From contig NC_052666.1 in NCBI RefSeq assembly GCF_016802725.1, forward strand, positions 1,500,501-1,564,500: a stretch of 64,000 nt of DNA, read 5' to 3'. The stretch comes from Solenopsis invicta (lineage: Eukaryota; Arthropoda; Insecta; Hymenoptera; Formicidae). Below, in pieces: positions 11,102-23,912 of the stretch. The position numbers were made by a program, and so were the translations under genes. Each line of letters begins with the position of its first letter. The stretch's first letter is position 1. A model generated the notes under the pieces. That model made no database searches. It saw nothing but the letters and a program-made list of their open reading frames with translations, and had not been told where the DNA came from.

Positions 11102-12388
11102 TTAGGAGTACAAATTGAAAACCGCCGTTTTTTGTCAAAATTTGAAGATTGATTGTTGAAAAATGGTTACATACTTATTCTTGAAAGTATTGTCCATCGC
11201 TGGCCACTACTTTCTCCCACCTTTCGGGCAGCATACGAATCCCGCGTCGAAAAAACTGCTCGTCTTTTGCGGCGATCCACGAATCGACCCAGTTTTTGGC
11301 CTCTTCGTAATAATGGAAGTGCTGCTCAGCCAGGCCATGCGCCATTGATCGGAACAAGTGATAATCTGAAGGGGCGATGTCAGGAGAATACGACGGATGA
11401 GGTAAGACGTCCCATTTCAATGTTTCCAGATAGGTTTTAACGACCTGAGCAACATGTGGCCGACCGTTGTCGTGCAGCAACATCACTTTTTCGTGTCTTT
11501 GCTCGTATTGTGGCCGTTTTTCCTGCAATGCTCGGCTCAAACGCATTAGTTGTGTTCGGTAGCGAGCTCCTGTGATGGTTTCACCCGGTTGCAACAGCTC
11601 ATAATAAATCACGCCGAGCTGGTCCCACCAAATACACAGCATGAGCTTCGAGCCATGGATGTTTGGCTTGGCCGTCGATGTTGATGCATGGCCGCGGTAG
11701 CCCCACGATTTTTTTCGCTTTGGATTATCATAATGGATCCACTTTTCATCGCCGGTTACAATACGATGCAGAAAACCCTTCCCGTTTTTGCCGTTGGAGC
11801 AGCTGTTCGCACGCGAAAAAACGCCGTTCGACGTCTCTCGGCTTTAATTCGTATGGCACCCAGTGTCCATGCTTTTGGATCATTCCCATGGTTTTCAAAC
11901 GATGTGAAATAGCTTGTTGAGTCACGCCCAATGAATCTGCAAGCTCCTGTTGCGTTTGAGATGAATCTTCATTCAGTAATGTTTCCAATTGTGCGTCTTC
12001 AAACTTTTTCACCTGTCCGAGACGCTCCTTGTCTTCTACGCCGAAATCACCACTTTTGAAGCGTTGGAACCATTTTCGACATGTTCTTTCACTAATGGAA
12101 GCCTCACCATAAGTTTTTACAATCATTCGACGCGCCTCAGCCGCAGATTTTTTCGAAGTGAAGGCAAAAAGCAAAACTTCTCGCAAATGACGCTTATTGG
12201 GCACAAATTTCGACATTTTCGATCACAAAAAAATATATAACGCCGATAAAAATTCACAACTGTAATGATAAGGAATTGTTGCCAGATGCCCAACCTTACA
12301 TTAAAAATGTTTGATCTAACGTTTGGCGCCAGCATTTACCGCTGGCGCCATCTACTGGAAAACGGCGGTTTTCAATTTGTACTCCTAA
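11102..12388 (-). mobile_element. mariner element, mauritiana-like, 1287 bp
   Basis: About 28-bp terminal inverted repeats start TTAGGAGTACAAATTGAAAA and end at the CCGCCGTTTT block. TA dinucleotides lie outside both ends (11100-11101 and 12389-12390), the mariner target duplication. The length is typical of a full mariner. The transposase is on the minus strand and carries one frameshift. Confidence 0.95.
11175..12216 (-). pseudogene. mariner transposase with a single frameshift
   Basis: It starts MSKFVPNKRHLREVLLFAF at 12216 and ends with the stop at 11175; total length fits a transposase of about 346 residues. The N-terminal helix-turn-helix region includes ERTCRKWFQRFKSGDFGVED and SQTQQELADSLGVTQQAISH. 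The catalytic D,D34D residues are in VTGDEKW, LLHDNGRPH and YSPDIAPSDYHLF; I count 34 residues between the second and third Asp. The reading frame breaks at about 11772-11775, where four T (minus strand) stand where three would keep GFLHRIVTGDEKW in frame. No other stop was found, so inactivation is recent or a sequencing error. HDNG replaces the more usual HDNA. Similarity in my recollection is closest to the mauritiana subfamily. Confidence 0.9.
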
Positions 12389-13514
12389 TAATATTTGCCC
12401 TTACTTTTTGTATCTGAATGTATAACTATTTATATTAAAGAATTTTACAACAATTACAAAGCTGTATTTTCCGCTAAACGCAGCCAATTTTTGATGATAT
12501 ATGAACAGCGGCTCTAATCTAATAAATCTTTATATGTTTGAAATTGTGAAATTAACATTTAATTATTATATATCAAAGAAATTTTTCTATTTTATTTTTA
12601 TTTATTAGGGATTAAATATGTGATTAATTATTTAAAAACAATGTATAATTTTAAGTTGATCTTTATGATTCAGAGTAGCTGTCATACGTGTATTACAGGC
12701 CTGCTTTTTATTGCTGAAGTAGTGCACATTCTGCGTTAAAAATAATATTTAGGTATATGTTTGAAATTTGATGAAAGCAAAAAGAAAAAGCTAGTGCAGT
12801 CCAATGCAGCAATAAAAAACAAATCCTACTCGTATACTTAATTTTCTGATACAATACAAACATTTTTTTTTATTAAAATAATTTTATATGTTTAAGTGTG
12901 ATTTATAATAAAAACTTTCTTAAATTCTTTATATACATACTTAGATATTATATATAGTCTAGATTAACCCTCCGTAGGCAGACTTGGTCTTAAAGCGAAA
13001 TTCTTAATCTCAAATTTCTTTGCTCAAATTCAAATCTTTATTAAATAAAAGTTTTAACATTAAAGGAGTTAGTTATTTGATAATGTAAAAATGCGGAAAA
13101 GTATTATAACCGTGAATTTTTCTATTTTCCCTTAGCTTTTCTAGTTTGTGTCATATGACACAGAGAGACGGTCAAAGGACGTCCTTAGAATCGACTTGGG
13201 ATTTGAACGACCTACGGACGTCCTTAGGCTCAGCTTAGGACTTAGACGTCCCAAGAACGTCGTTTGAATACAGTATGCTGTGTGGACGACTTAAAATTAC
13301 GTCCAGTAGGTATATAATGTAGGCTGTATATAGATTTCCTTTAGTTTATTTAACATTGCTCCTAAGTCCTAAAATTTTCATGCTAGTATAATATCCTAAG
13401 TCTGTCCCATTATTGTCCCGGGACATTCAGGACGAATTCAGGATCATCCCGAGGACGTCTTGTGTTATTAGGGAACTTGTTTATAACAGGTGTGTAAGCT
13501 AGGATTGGAGTAGT
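12389..13514. other. Intergenic, repeat-like GACGTCC segment
   Basis: No gene is seen. Around 13165-13450 the motif GACGTCC/GGACGTC recurs many times in both orientations at irregular spacing (for example GGACGTCCTTAG twice), suggesting a degenerate repeat. The rest is AT-rich. Confidence 0.45.
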
Positions 13515-13811
13515 GATAGTTTCCATAGATTGTTATCTTCCTGTCAACGATTGAAAAATATCAACTTGAAATTTTGTCATGCAATCACCAATCGTGATTT
13601 GACAGCACTGATGCTGTGCAAAAACTTAAAATACTTAAATTTGTCGTGCATACATTTTCTAACACCTGACATATGCTCCGAAATTTTGTCGAAGTGTTCG
13701 AAACTGGAAAAGATTGTTCTTTGGGGGTGTAGTGATATTATTAGGAATTTGGTAATTCAATGGAGAAAAAAATATCAGCATATCTTAATTATCCATGATA
13801 ATCTCATTTAA
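13515..13811 (+). pseudogene. F-box/LRR-like protein exon or relic
   Basis: The open frame reads DSFHRLLSSCQRLKNINLKF, then CHAITNRDLTALMLCKNLKY, LNLSCIHFLTPDICSEILSK and CSKLEKIVLWGCSDI. This has the C-x(n)-L-x-x-L-x-L-x-x-C spacing of cysteine-containing leucine-rich repeats found in FBXL proteins. The frame stops upstream (TAG at about 13510) and ends with a stop at 13811. It may be the last exon of a gene whose other exons I cannot see, or an isolated relic. No F-box is visible. Confidence 0.5.
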
Positions 13812-14045
13812 AAATTATAATAAATTATCTTTTCTATTTTTTCGATTTATCACAAATATGGTAATTATTTAGAATATGGATCTCGTCACAAATTTTGATA
13901 TATACTTATTCGATGTGTTTTAATACGAAACGACAGAATATGACAGAGAAAGAACGCTTAGTCTCACGAAGCAAATTGTTAATACTGAAATATTCCCAGT
14001 AAACAAAAATTAATTAAAATTAATAGAAATAAATTTATTTCAACA

Positions 14046-14169
14046 TTTTTGAATTTGCGCTTCAGATTTTTTGAGTCCATTTAAATAAAAAAAAAATGTA
14101 TATATATATATATACATTTTTTTTTTAATTTTAAATAGACTCAAAAAATCTGAAGCGCAAATTCAAAAA

Positions 14170-14212
<43 letters not shown>

Positions 14213-14215
14213 GAC
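14046..14215. repeat. Palindrome with (TA)n microsatellites
   Basis: TTTTTGAATTTGCGCTTCAG at 14046 pairs with CTGAAGCGCAAATTCAAAAA ending near 14169, with a poly-A/(TA)n loop between. A second (TA)n run follows at 14172-14210. Confidence 0.85.
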
Positions 14216-14700
14216 ATGAGTCGGGTTAATCACGTCACATGTTCTATTTTAAGGTCTGATTAGATGATTCAAGCATATGACGCCATTAACCAGACTGGTT
14301 GGTCATGAGTCGTTGGGTGTCAGACAACGAGAGTCCTTCCTTCCTTCCTTGATTGGCCAGTGGATCTCATGGATATCAGTCTCCGCACGGAGATACTAGT
14401 ACCATATAGTTAAATAAAATCATTTAATTAGAACTTGGGCTATGATCTGATTAATCATTTCTTTTGAAATTCATTTAAATTCCTCTTATTTTCTTTTGTA
14501 GAATCTTGAAACTTCTGTGTATGTGTTGTGAACTTTTGCTGATTCCAACTTTTTCATGGGATCTGGGAATATATATGACCTTCCAAAGAATTTTTTGCAA
14601 TAAATTTAATTTCTTACAATAACTTAATATATACTAAATTCAAGAAAACTTTTATTAAAATTATTCTACCTACTACTAGATTATATATAATTTAAAAAGC
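14216..14700. other. Intergenic, no gene seen
   Basis: About 14235-14310 (ACGTCACATGTTCTATTTTA through CATATGACGCCATTAA) is a diverged copy of 37385-37470, so part of this stretch is a dispersed repeat. The rest is unremarkable AT-rich sequence. Confidence 0.5.
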
Positions 14701-14749
14701 TTAAGAATTTCTATTACAAACTCTTTGATAGGTTTAATTACTATCATTA

Positions 14750-15410
14750 AGGTTATTTAACATGTATTCTGTTGAAAAGAGGACTTGTAGATTCCCCATA
14801 ATTAATCCCTTAATAAATTTTTTCCTTTTAGAATCTAACAGTGGACAAGCCCAAAATATATGATATTCTGGATTAAGTATCCGCAATTGCACTTTGCCGA
14901 CTCAATGAGTTTGACTCTTGATTTTGTTAAAGTACATCCTGATATTATTCTTAACATTAACCTTGAAAAAGTTTTATCACATTTATAATTATTAAGATTT
15001 CTCAAACTGAAATTATTACAGTTAGATGTATATTTGCCTGGGTTAAGGCTTATTTTCAGAAAATGAGCATTATCTATATTTTTATATCTTACTCTTAAAC
15101 TATCTAAGCATTCCTTAAAAAAAGGATACTTTATTATTTAAAATTATACCTGTTATTGCTCCTTTCTTTGCCAGATTATCTGCAATTTCGTTGCCTACTA
15201 AACCCTTGTGCGCGGGGCACCAGTGAATCTGACTCTAAGACTACTGTCCAAAATGTGACATTTCATCAGATTAAATACGTTTTTAACAGTAGGATTGAGG
15301 GATCCCAAATAACCAACATAGCTCCCTTTCATACACATTGCACGCTTCAAATGCCTCCATAGTATATTTCAGAATAAGTACATATGTTCAAGGCCTTCCA
15401 ATCCTTGACA
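14750..15410 (-). pseudogene. Non-LTR retrotransposon 3' tail (RNase H end)
   Basis: Conceptual translation of the minus strand gives IHWCPAHKGLVGNEIADNLA followed by KKGA, the last RNase H block (HxGxxGNExAD) of retroelement pol proteins. Then come ECLDSLRVRYKN and a tail with LMLRIISGCTLTKSRVK and CNCG. Interrupting stops and frameshifts are present (15240-15400). This arrangement, RNase H followed by a Cys-containing C-terminus, is typical of R1/Jockey/I-like non-LTR elements. Only the 3' part remains; the exact clade is not determined. Confidence 0.7.
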
Positions 15411-15867
15411 GTTACAAAAATTTACCCATGGCTTGCCACTTTTTTTTTGTAATACCTCATCGGTACTAATACCAAATTTTAAATACAACATTGATAGAGA
15501 AATATTCTACTTGTTATACAGGTTATCAAATTTAAAATTTAACTCAAATTTAAAAGTTAAAACTTCAACAGTGCGTAGGAAAACTAAAAAACAATGATTT
15601 TTAAGTCATTTTACAATCACATTTCATTTCTATAAAAATAATACGGATGGACAAAACTATATTTACAAGAGAAATAATTGTTAACAATACCAATTAAAAA
15701 AATTATATATGAGCTCAGTGTAAACAAATAAAAAATAAAAAATTTTTGTTTATCATTTTCTTTGAAACAAAATAAGAATGTTTAAGATTTTTTCTTATCA
15801 ATCTCCCATGTACTCTCAAAGTTTAACATTTAAATTCGGGACATTGTATATATGCGTCAAATTAACA

Positions 15868-15877
15868 TTTATTTATT
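15868..15877 (-). terminator. Poly(A) signals for Rrp5
   Basis: Two overlapping AATAAA hexamers on the minus strand (TTTATT on plus) lie about 25-30 bases past the stop codon at 15902. This position fits a short 3' UTR. Confidence 0.6.
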
Positions 15878-15901
15878 GAAAAAAAACTTATACAATTTAT
15901 A

Positions 15902-17773
15902 TTATATGTGATTTTCCACATAATCCGCAGCCATCTGACGCACGCGAGCTACAGCCTCAGATGTACCGTATTTTTCTTCGAAATTTATAAATTTTGTGAA
16001 GAGGGTTTTCATTTTTCTTAGTGGAAGCGTCTGGACGCATGCTCGTTCCAATACTTTTCTGTAAATGAACAAATGCACATGAAATTGATTATATAATTAA
16101 CTTGAAACTCAAGCGTATAAGTAAATATATTATGATATACATAATATTTTAATGATATATTAACGATACATAGAATGTTTTCGAGAATAAGTAGAAGAAA
16201 ATTTAAAGAATGATTCTAAACGATACAATAAAACAAAAATCAAGAATAATAAAATTAAGATCAAAAAACTTTGTTTTTTAATTGTAAATATTTCCATGCT
16301 TTAGGAAACTTTAATCGTAATTTCGTTCTTATTGATTTTATTTTATCTAGAATCACTTCTTAAATTTTTTTCTACCTGCTGCCAAATAATCTATTTATTG
16401 TTGCATAATATATTTAAATTGGTCATTTGAGAGAAAAATAACACAAGTCAATTTTTGTCGACATCGAGATATTAGGGGAGTCTGAATCAGAGGAAATAGA
16501 TATTTCCTTTGAAAATACCATTACATTACAACTTTCAATAACACATTAAAAACTCCTTTGTAAGTCTACAAAACTACCATTCATATGAGAAATATTATAA
16601 ATTGGTGACTGTGTCTTTCCTTATATTATACTCTTTAATACAACCAATAATAAATCACTTTATCATGGAATTTTAAAGTTTTGAATTTGCTTTTTTTATG
16701 AATTCTTTATTTCTTTCAATTGTAAGTTAAATATCCTTCTTAAGATATTTAACTTTCAAGTTAAAAGACAACTTGTTCTTTTATAACATCCTTAAAAGGA
16801 ATTGTCATTTAAACTTTCCTAATTTATAAACTCCATTTTATATGTACCAAAATGTTTATTTCATTAAGAAACAATATAATATAAACATTTTTAAAATTAA
16901 ATTTCTTTATAGAATGTTTCAAAATAAAAAAAGTTTTTAAAGGGATATTTTTCTCTTAACACCAATTAATGAACGAGATAATAAGGCATTTTTTAAATAG
17001 TCTTTAATATATAGCTCTGTAGTTGTAAAAACCATTTTCTTAATTATCAAAAATGTTTTCACTTTTGTTATTTTTCAAATAACCGATTTATTTGTAATAA
17101 AACGGTGAATTTATTATTACCTGGCTAAATCAATGTTTTCAGATTTTATCAAACAATCCACATAACACGACCACACGTCGACGCGTTTTGGATAAGAACT
17201 CAGGATGTTCTCGAACAATGTTTGTGCGCGTTCCTGGTCGCCTAGTTTATTCTCCAAATTCGCAAATCTTACTAGCAGGTTTATATCTGCAAATGTATAG
17301 TTTTAAATTATAGTATAGAATTATGATAATAAAATAAGAAAAAAACATTAGCGAAACAGAAAAACATATTCCAATTTCTATATCTCTGAGACCAATCGGT
17401 TGCTCAACATAAAACTTTTCTGTGATTAATCTCATCATAATCTATTTTTGGCATAAAATTTGTTTCCAAAATCTAAAAATAGACTTAAAATAGGAAAAAT
17501 CCACCATTTTTGCAGATTCTTTATTCATTTACATTCATTTCAAAATAACTAAAGCATTGCAATAAAACTTTACATAAAACATCTTAAATACTTAAAATAT
17601 TTACGTAAAAAATTCAGATCCTTGTTATTATTTCATAATTTACAAATATTTCTATTGAATCACATTTCTATGTCTTATTGATATAATTTTTTATCTATGT
17701 TTTAAATCGTCAATTTTTTTTAATTATTTTAAATGCAATATAAAACAATCTATAATTTTTTTCATTATCTTGG

Positions 17774-17827
<54 letters not shown>

Positions 17828-20800
17828 CATTTTTAAAGAAATGTGAAAATTAAAAATTAGTATTATACAGCAATTTAATGTTATCTTAGGTGAATAAATT
17901 TCTTTCTCGACTTTTCTTGACTATTTTTTAATTCCTTAACTTTTTCTCTCTTTCCCTAATAGCTAACAACCTTGAAAGAGCGATGAGTGTGTGTATGTGT
18001 ACTTACGCTGAGACGCAGGCAAGGATTGCAATGCCCGTTGCATGATCTGTCGTGATTTTTCCTTCATGCCGATTTTCAGCAAAGCAGTACCACAGTCTAT
18101 CCACGTCTGAGGATCCTGTTTGAACTTGCCTATTACGGTACTGATCAATTTCTCGAGCTCATTCTTTCTACCGGCGTCCGCCTGTACAGTCAGCATGTGC
18201 ATATACACCTTATACGCGTCATTTGTCCTCACGGCTTCTTGAAAAACGTCATTCAGGGACTCTGCGGTGCCGTATCTGGATTCCAGATTAAGCCACGCGT
18301 TCCATATATTCAGCCGTTCATTCTCCTCTCTGAAATTGATTGTTTTGATGGCTCGTCTCGCAACAGCTCGTGCCTTGTCGATCTCTGTGGCCTGCAGATG
18401 ATACGCCATGTAACGCAGCCACACTAGCGAGCTGTCGGGACTCGATAAAACCAATCTATCGAATTGATCGATCGAATTGGGTGTCTGATTACTCGCTAGA
18501 GCTTCCTCCCGTTGGCGAATTTCGCGTTCCTTCTGTCGTTCTTGCTCCCGCCGTTCAGCCGCACTCAGCTTCTTCTTCTTCCGTTTGGGTTCCTCTTCTG
18601 GCTCCTCGTTGTCGCTAGACGTTTCAATATTAATAGAAACGGTCAATTTTGCTTTATTTTCCCAAGAAAATCCACATTCTGGAACGCGCAATCGGTTCGT
18701 TGACTCATTTGCCTCCATTTCACTTTCATCTGATTCGGAACTCTCATCTATATCTTTTATTCTACTGTTCTCTTTGATTTTGCTTTTATTTTTCTTCTCA
18801 TTTGCTTTATCTCTTGGAGCTGCCTTCGACACTTCCTTCGATACTTCTTTTGGTGGATTTATATCTTTTATTCTACTGTTCTCTTTGATTTCGCTTTTAC
18901 TCTTCTCCTCATTTGCTTTATCTCTTGAAGCTTCCTTCGACACTTCCTTCAGTACGTCTTTTGGTGAATTTATAAGATCAACCTCGTGTAGTTTAGACTT
19001 CTTCTTCTTCTTCTTTGATTGTTTATTCATAATAGAAGACGGCTCCCTTATGATTTTGTCTTTTGGAGTTTCAAATGCAGATTTTAGCATGCAAATAGGA
19101 ACAATATCAGTTTCGTGTTTCCTCGTTATAACGTACAATCGAATTTTTGCGTGGACCTTGTAAGGCGTCAGATCTGGAGAACTATCGTTCGCGTGACGGC
19201 GGACGGGCAATGCTGCCAGATATCCCACACCGTTCCGTTTCACGAGAACAAGTATCAACCATTTGGTGATCATCAGGATCTCCGCTTTCAATACGATTCC
19301 AGTGGGTAATTCTGGTAGCGTTTTTTGTCTTGAGCTAATGCCATTTATTATTCTCGGTAACAACGACACATCGACGAGCTCATGGACGTAATTTTTCCAC
19401 AAAATCGTACCAAATACTTTGTCCCCTAATTGAGGATCGCCGATGTAATGATCTTTGCGTACCGTGCCTGTCAATTGATTATCCAACTGAAGTATTAAAC
19501 CATGTTCGGTTATATTTTTAACAATACCGGTAACTTTTTGACCCAGATTTACCGTCGAAATCAATTTATTTTCGTAAAACGTGTTCTTCGTCAGCTCTGA
19601 AAATTTGTTGAGGTATAAACTCAAGACATCCACTGCCGTCATCATCTTTACCTCATACTCAGACGTGCTCTCCCACACGTCCTTCAACGACATTGTTAGA
19701 GTCAATAGTTTCTCTTTAGTGTTGATAGCTGTGATTTTAACAAACAATATCTGGTTCGTGTGCAACTGTTCGAAATTGCTAACGTTCTTATATGACACGA
19801 ATCCAAATTTGGGGTAATTTTCGATTGGCAGAACGACTCTCACGCCAGCCTGCAACATATCTCGAATCGTGCATGGAATGCAATCGCCCACTTTCAGCGA
19901 ATCAAAGCTTCTGTATTTCTTCTGCGTCACGAAAGTGCGCGACAGTAGCAACATCGGTTTTGTGGCAAACACGAAGGCCGAAATTACATCCCCGGGAGTG
20001 CACTTCGACGCCAACAAGCTGCCGATTTCAATGCATGGGGCCATGTGACCTGCCGGCAAGAAGCCCGTCACAATATTTCCAGTATTGCCTTCTTTCTGTA
20101 CTTTCAAGTATACACCTTTGATGGACGATTCCGTTACTGTCCCTTCGACCGTTTCTCCGATCGAGAAGCTAATAGCTTGCTGTTTTTCCTCTTTTTCTGT
20201 AACGATTCTCAATTTCATTTTATGTTTGTCTTGTTCGACCGAGTCAACGCACACCATAACCGTTTGGCCGACGGAGAAGTTCCAATTCATATTGCACGTA
20301 TCTCTGTCTAATGTAGTGCGTGGGACCCATCCTTTTACATTTCCGTAAAATCTTACCAATAACCCATTTTTGTTTATCACGGTGATTGTACCATGATACT
20401 TCGATCCACATACGGCTTCACCAAAATCATGTAAAACTGGCAGTTTACTTTTTATCAGCGATTGCTTCAGCGTGAATTTTATCTGATTTTCATTGTAATT
20501 GTTGTCCAAAACTCTCGCCTCGACCTTATCTCCGATTTTCAATTTGTGCAAAACGCTCAAACCGCTATCAGATATATGTTCCATCGGAACGTGCCCCCAA
20601 ATCTTTCCCGCTTGCACATGTATGTAGCCACGAACAGTTTCGATATGCGTGATGGTCACGGTAAGGATATCGCCGATACCGAGATCAAAAACTGAAAAAT
20701 ATTTCTGCTTTAAAATATCTTCTTCCATTGTACAGATATAAAAGTGTTCCATCCAGCCGTACGCGAGTATTCTACACTTATGCGTAGAACCTTCCTTGAA

Positions 20801-22916
20801 TTCAGTTGAAATTTTAGTAAATGGGACACCAGTTCTTCGCAAGGGCATATATCCACGTAGCCCAGATTTAGATAACTTGAGAATTATCCCGCCGGATTCT
20901 CTGTACAGAACCTTGGCCTTGTTTATGATATCACCTTTGCGCAACTTCTCTTTTTCAGACATATCGGTTAATAAACTGAAATATGCTAATTTCACAGTCG
21001 GTAATATATATAATAACGTGCCAGTTATTTCCACATCTTCTTCGTATGTGGATAAAGGATTATTCAAGTAAATTCGATTTATATATCCAACGTTATTTTT
21101 TCCAAACATAACTTGCACACCATTGGAGAGCACCTTCATTATGCGAAGTGGCAATTTTGTTCCCGGCGTTAAAATATCTAAAGACTTTATCTCACGTTCA
21201 GTGTTGATTTTCTTCCTTTTAGTTGACAATTTAATAACAGACATGTGATCTTCCGTTTTTATTTCCTTGATAGTACACAGAAGTTGAGTGCCTGGAACTA
21301 GATAATTCATGATATGAATCATATACTGATATCACTTTATGATAGACATGAAATGATCTGATGTAGCACAAGACGTTGAAAGAACATTGCTGAGACATAG
21401 CATTGATGAATGTTAAGGATATATTTACATTGAATAAATGTTGAATCAATATTGAACAATGTTCCTGAACATTGAATTTAATATCTGCAAGATGTTCAAT
21501 GCAGATTACACGTTTTTATATCTGTTCAACATTAAATCTTTTGAAACGTTAATTTAATATTTGCAATATTGTATTTTACCTTTTTTAAAAGAATGGTTCA
21601 GTGTTTGTGTATAGTGGGGAAAATTATTATTTCTTTATACAGAATTAATTATACTTACAATATTGCCTTCCTTCGACATCCTCAGTAGACAAAAATGCTC
21701 TAACATTAGCTATACCTGTGTCAACTACATAGCCATGATCCTCAATACTCTTGACAGTGCAAATCACATTCACATCTTTTGCAAGACAATAGCTTTGAAC
21801 ATTCTGATTTATCAATTGTGGCTCCAAAGATAAACTACAAAACCATTTATCTTCGGCATTTATATTTTTCACGTAACAAGTTACATAATCGCCAGGTTTA
21901 AATAAATCTGGCAAGGGTTTGAATTCATTTGACTGGACGGTTTTAGTGTTGATTATATCTTGCAACAAATTCGTGTATGTCTGACTAAGATCTGTAGCTT
22001 GTACACGTCCTATGAATCCACCTGGAAGAGATATCAGCAGATCATATTCTGATGCTTCAAAAACTCGACCAAGGAGAACCAGTCCTTCACGCAGCATCAT
22101 TTTGGACAATCGGTCCGCGGTAGTAGCAACAAGATTTGTTTCTTCTACAGTTACATCATTTTTCTTCTTCGCCTGTGTTTTACTTTTCTTGAGTTTACGA
22201 TTCTCCTCAAATAACTGAAACAAAAATGTTACTATCATCTGTATCTATATAATTGTGCAACTAAATTCTTATACAGAAAACAAAATCAATAAAATATTGA
22301 TAAGAACAAAAATTGTAAATAGTGCTGTAAATAGTTCACAATGTTAATTTATCAATCAGAACAAAGACATCTATGCTTTGGAGCATTTGCAGTGTCAAAT
22401 AGATCACAGCATTAAAAATTACTAAATTAGTATGTAAAATATGTTATACTTATTTCTTAATTTCTTGTTAAAATATAGGGAAGAGTGGAGTAAATCAGAC
22501 CATGTTCCAAATAGAACCTTTTTAATTTAAATAAATACAGTTAAGCAGATTTGTATGTCATTTATAACGTAAAGTCCTTATAAGACATTGAACAGCAGTT
22601 TGACAGTTCTTTGTCAAATTGATAAATACAAACAATATTCTTTCACAATATTAATTCATTACCTATACCTTATACTTCCTATATGATTTTTAAAAAACTA
22701 GGTATTTATATAAAATACAGTACAAAATTTGACTGGCTAGAAACTTTTGTATGCCACTGTATATGTATACATATGTGTATTATGTATAAAGTAAAATAGA
22801 TTTAGTTCCTTTTTTTCAGAAATAAGATACAAAGAATAAAATTATACATTTACCACATCTGCAGGCCTCTTAACTTGAAGTTCTTTCCCTCCTCGAGGAA
22901 AACTTTCTAGCGTCAT
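15902..22916 (-). CDS. Rrp5: Rrp5/PDCD11 homologue, ribosome biogenesis
   Basis: There are five coding exons: 22854-22916, 21659-22214, 18007-21297, 17121-17286 and 15902-16058. All have GT...AG borders and consistent phases, for about 1410 residues. Exon 1 gives MTLESFPRGGKELQVKRPAD. Residues 65 to about 950 hold repeated S1 RNA-binding domains (for example VLLGRVFEASEYDLLISLPG and GCVTGIV-like segments). Roughly 965-1110 is a Lys/Glu/Ser-rich linker with an internal duplication. Residues 1150-1410 are HAT/TPR-like helices (VWLRYMAYHLQATEIDKARA, NIWNAWLNLESRYGT, KLGDQERAQTLFENILSSYP, FTKFINFEEKYGTSEAV). In known orthologues Rrp5 acts in the nucleolus on pre-rRNA processing for both subunits. 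I chose the acceptor CTAG before TTCCAGG (21297) because it alone keeps the phase; the more obvious CAG at about 21326 would not. The length suits insect orthologues and is shorter than human PDCD11. Confidence 0.93.
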
Positions 22917-23380
22917 CTAAAAGTGTTTCAAAACAATTATTATTTACAATAAATCAAAAGAATTACCAATTAGAATTAGAATTCATATAATAAATTTTTT
23001 TTCTACTTTACGTTACTAACTATTCTATAATATAATAAATACTTATAAGAATGTCATGTTAACTTAAAGTTAACCTGTCATTACTACGTAAGTTATAGTC
23101 CTGGGATTCTAATTTAATAATTATAAATATCGAACACTTTTAGGAATATTTTATTGCAATTATAATTATATATTATGTTTTAATTTACAAATTATTTTAC
23201 CTTAATTAAAAATAAATTATACTAAAATATACAAATTTTATCAACACCACATGCAAGCACGAATGCACATGGTATAAAGCATAGAACATATAAACACATA
23301 AAGGTTGGTATAATAGCCGTAACCGTTAACTTAAGCCGGTGCTGTAAAAGTTGGAAGATAGGAAACCTGAGCACGTATTA
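22917..23380. other. 5' flank of Rrp5, no second gene seen
   Basis: This AT-rich sequence should contain the Rrp5 promoter and leader, but I see no clear TATA or initiator. A partial copy of the AAGGTTGGT...GCCGTAACCG hairpin family is at about 23303-23340. Confidence 0.45.
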
Positions 23381-23630
23381 CGCATTTGTTCGGAATTGAT
23401 TCCGATCGGAATTAGGCTTATTTTCTATTCCTGCACTAGACTGCACTGGAACGTTTCTTCTTGCTTTCACTAACTTTCAAATATATATCTATTTCATTTT
23501 AAGTGCACACTAATTCAGGGAGTTCAGGAACAGAAAACAAACGGATTATTCCGTTTCTCACTAAATTTCTATTGTGTTTTCTAGGGAAAACGGAATAATT
23601 CCGATCGGAATTGATTCCGAACAAATGCAT
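23381..23630. repeat. Foldback MITE carrying a second MITE
   Basis: The outer arms GCATTTGTTCGGAATTGATT and AATTGATTCCGAACAAATGC are inverted copies that continue through CCGATCGGAAT. The left arm is interrupted by a 131-bp element (23415-23545) flanked by TTA on both sides. The intact opposite arm shows the unoccupied sequence CGGAATTATTCCG, so the nesting order is demonstrable. Confidence 0.85.
23415..23545. repeat. Small TTA-flanked MITE (AGACTGCAC family)
   Basis: It contains TTTTCTATTCCTGCACTAGA at the left and CAGGAACAGAAAACAAACGG at the right as imperfect inverted ends, with TTTCAAATATATATCTATTT inside. Other copies are at 32475-33935 (interrupted by a mariner), about 61552-61730 (rearranged, inverted) and 61926-62025. 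TTA duplications are at 23412-23414 and 23546-23548. Confidence 0.8.
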
Positions 23631-23912
23631 AAAGGCGCAAGTTCACGCAGCGAATAAAAGCTGGCGTTTTACCCTCTCTCCATCAATTTGGCGAATCCAG
23701 CGAATAAACGTTCAAAGTTCGACACAGTCCAATTTTTAGCGACTAAACGCTGGCGTTTACCCCTTCTCCATCAATTTTCATCAATGTGGCAAATTCAGAG
23801 AATAAACGCTCAAAGTTCGACACAGTCCAACTTTTAGCAAAACGACGCTGAAATTTAAATATTACATTCCAAATTAATTACCTTCCAAAAGTGAATATAT
23901 AAAAAAAAAATT

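Noticed and set aside
14230..14420. Possible long terminal repeat of a retrotransposon
   Set aside because: The only partner copy (37385-37470) is short, diverged and lacks TG...CA ends or flanking duplications.
18585..19163. 192-codon plus-strand ORF rich in Leu/Ser/Phe
   Set aside because: It is the antisense shadow of the Lys/Glu-rich Rrp5 linker.
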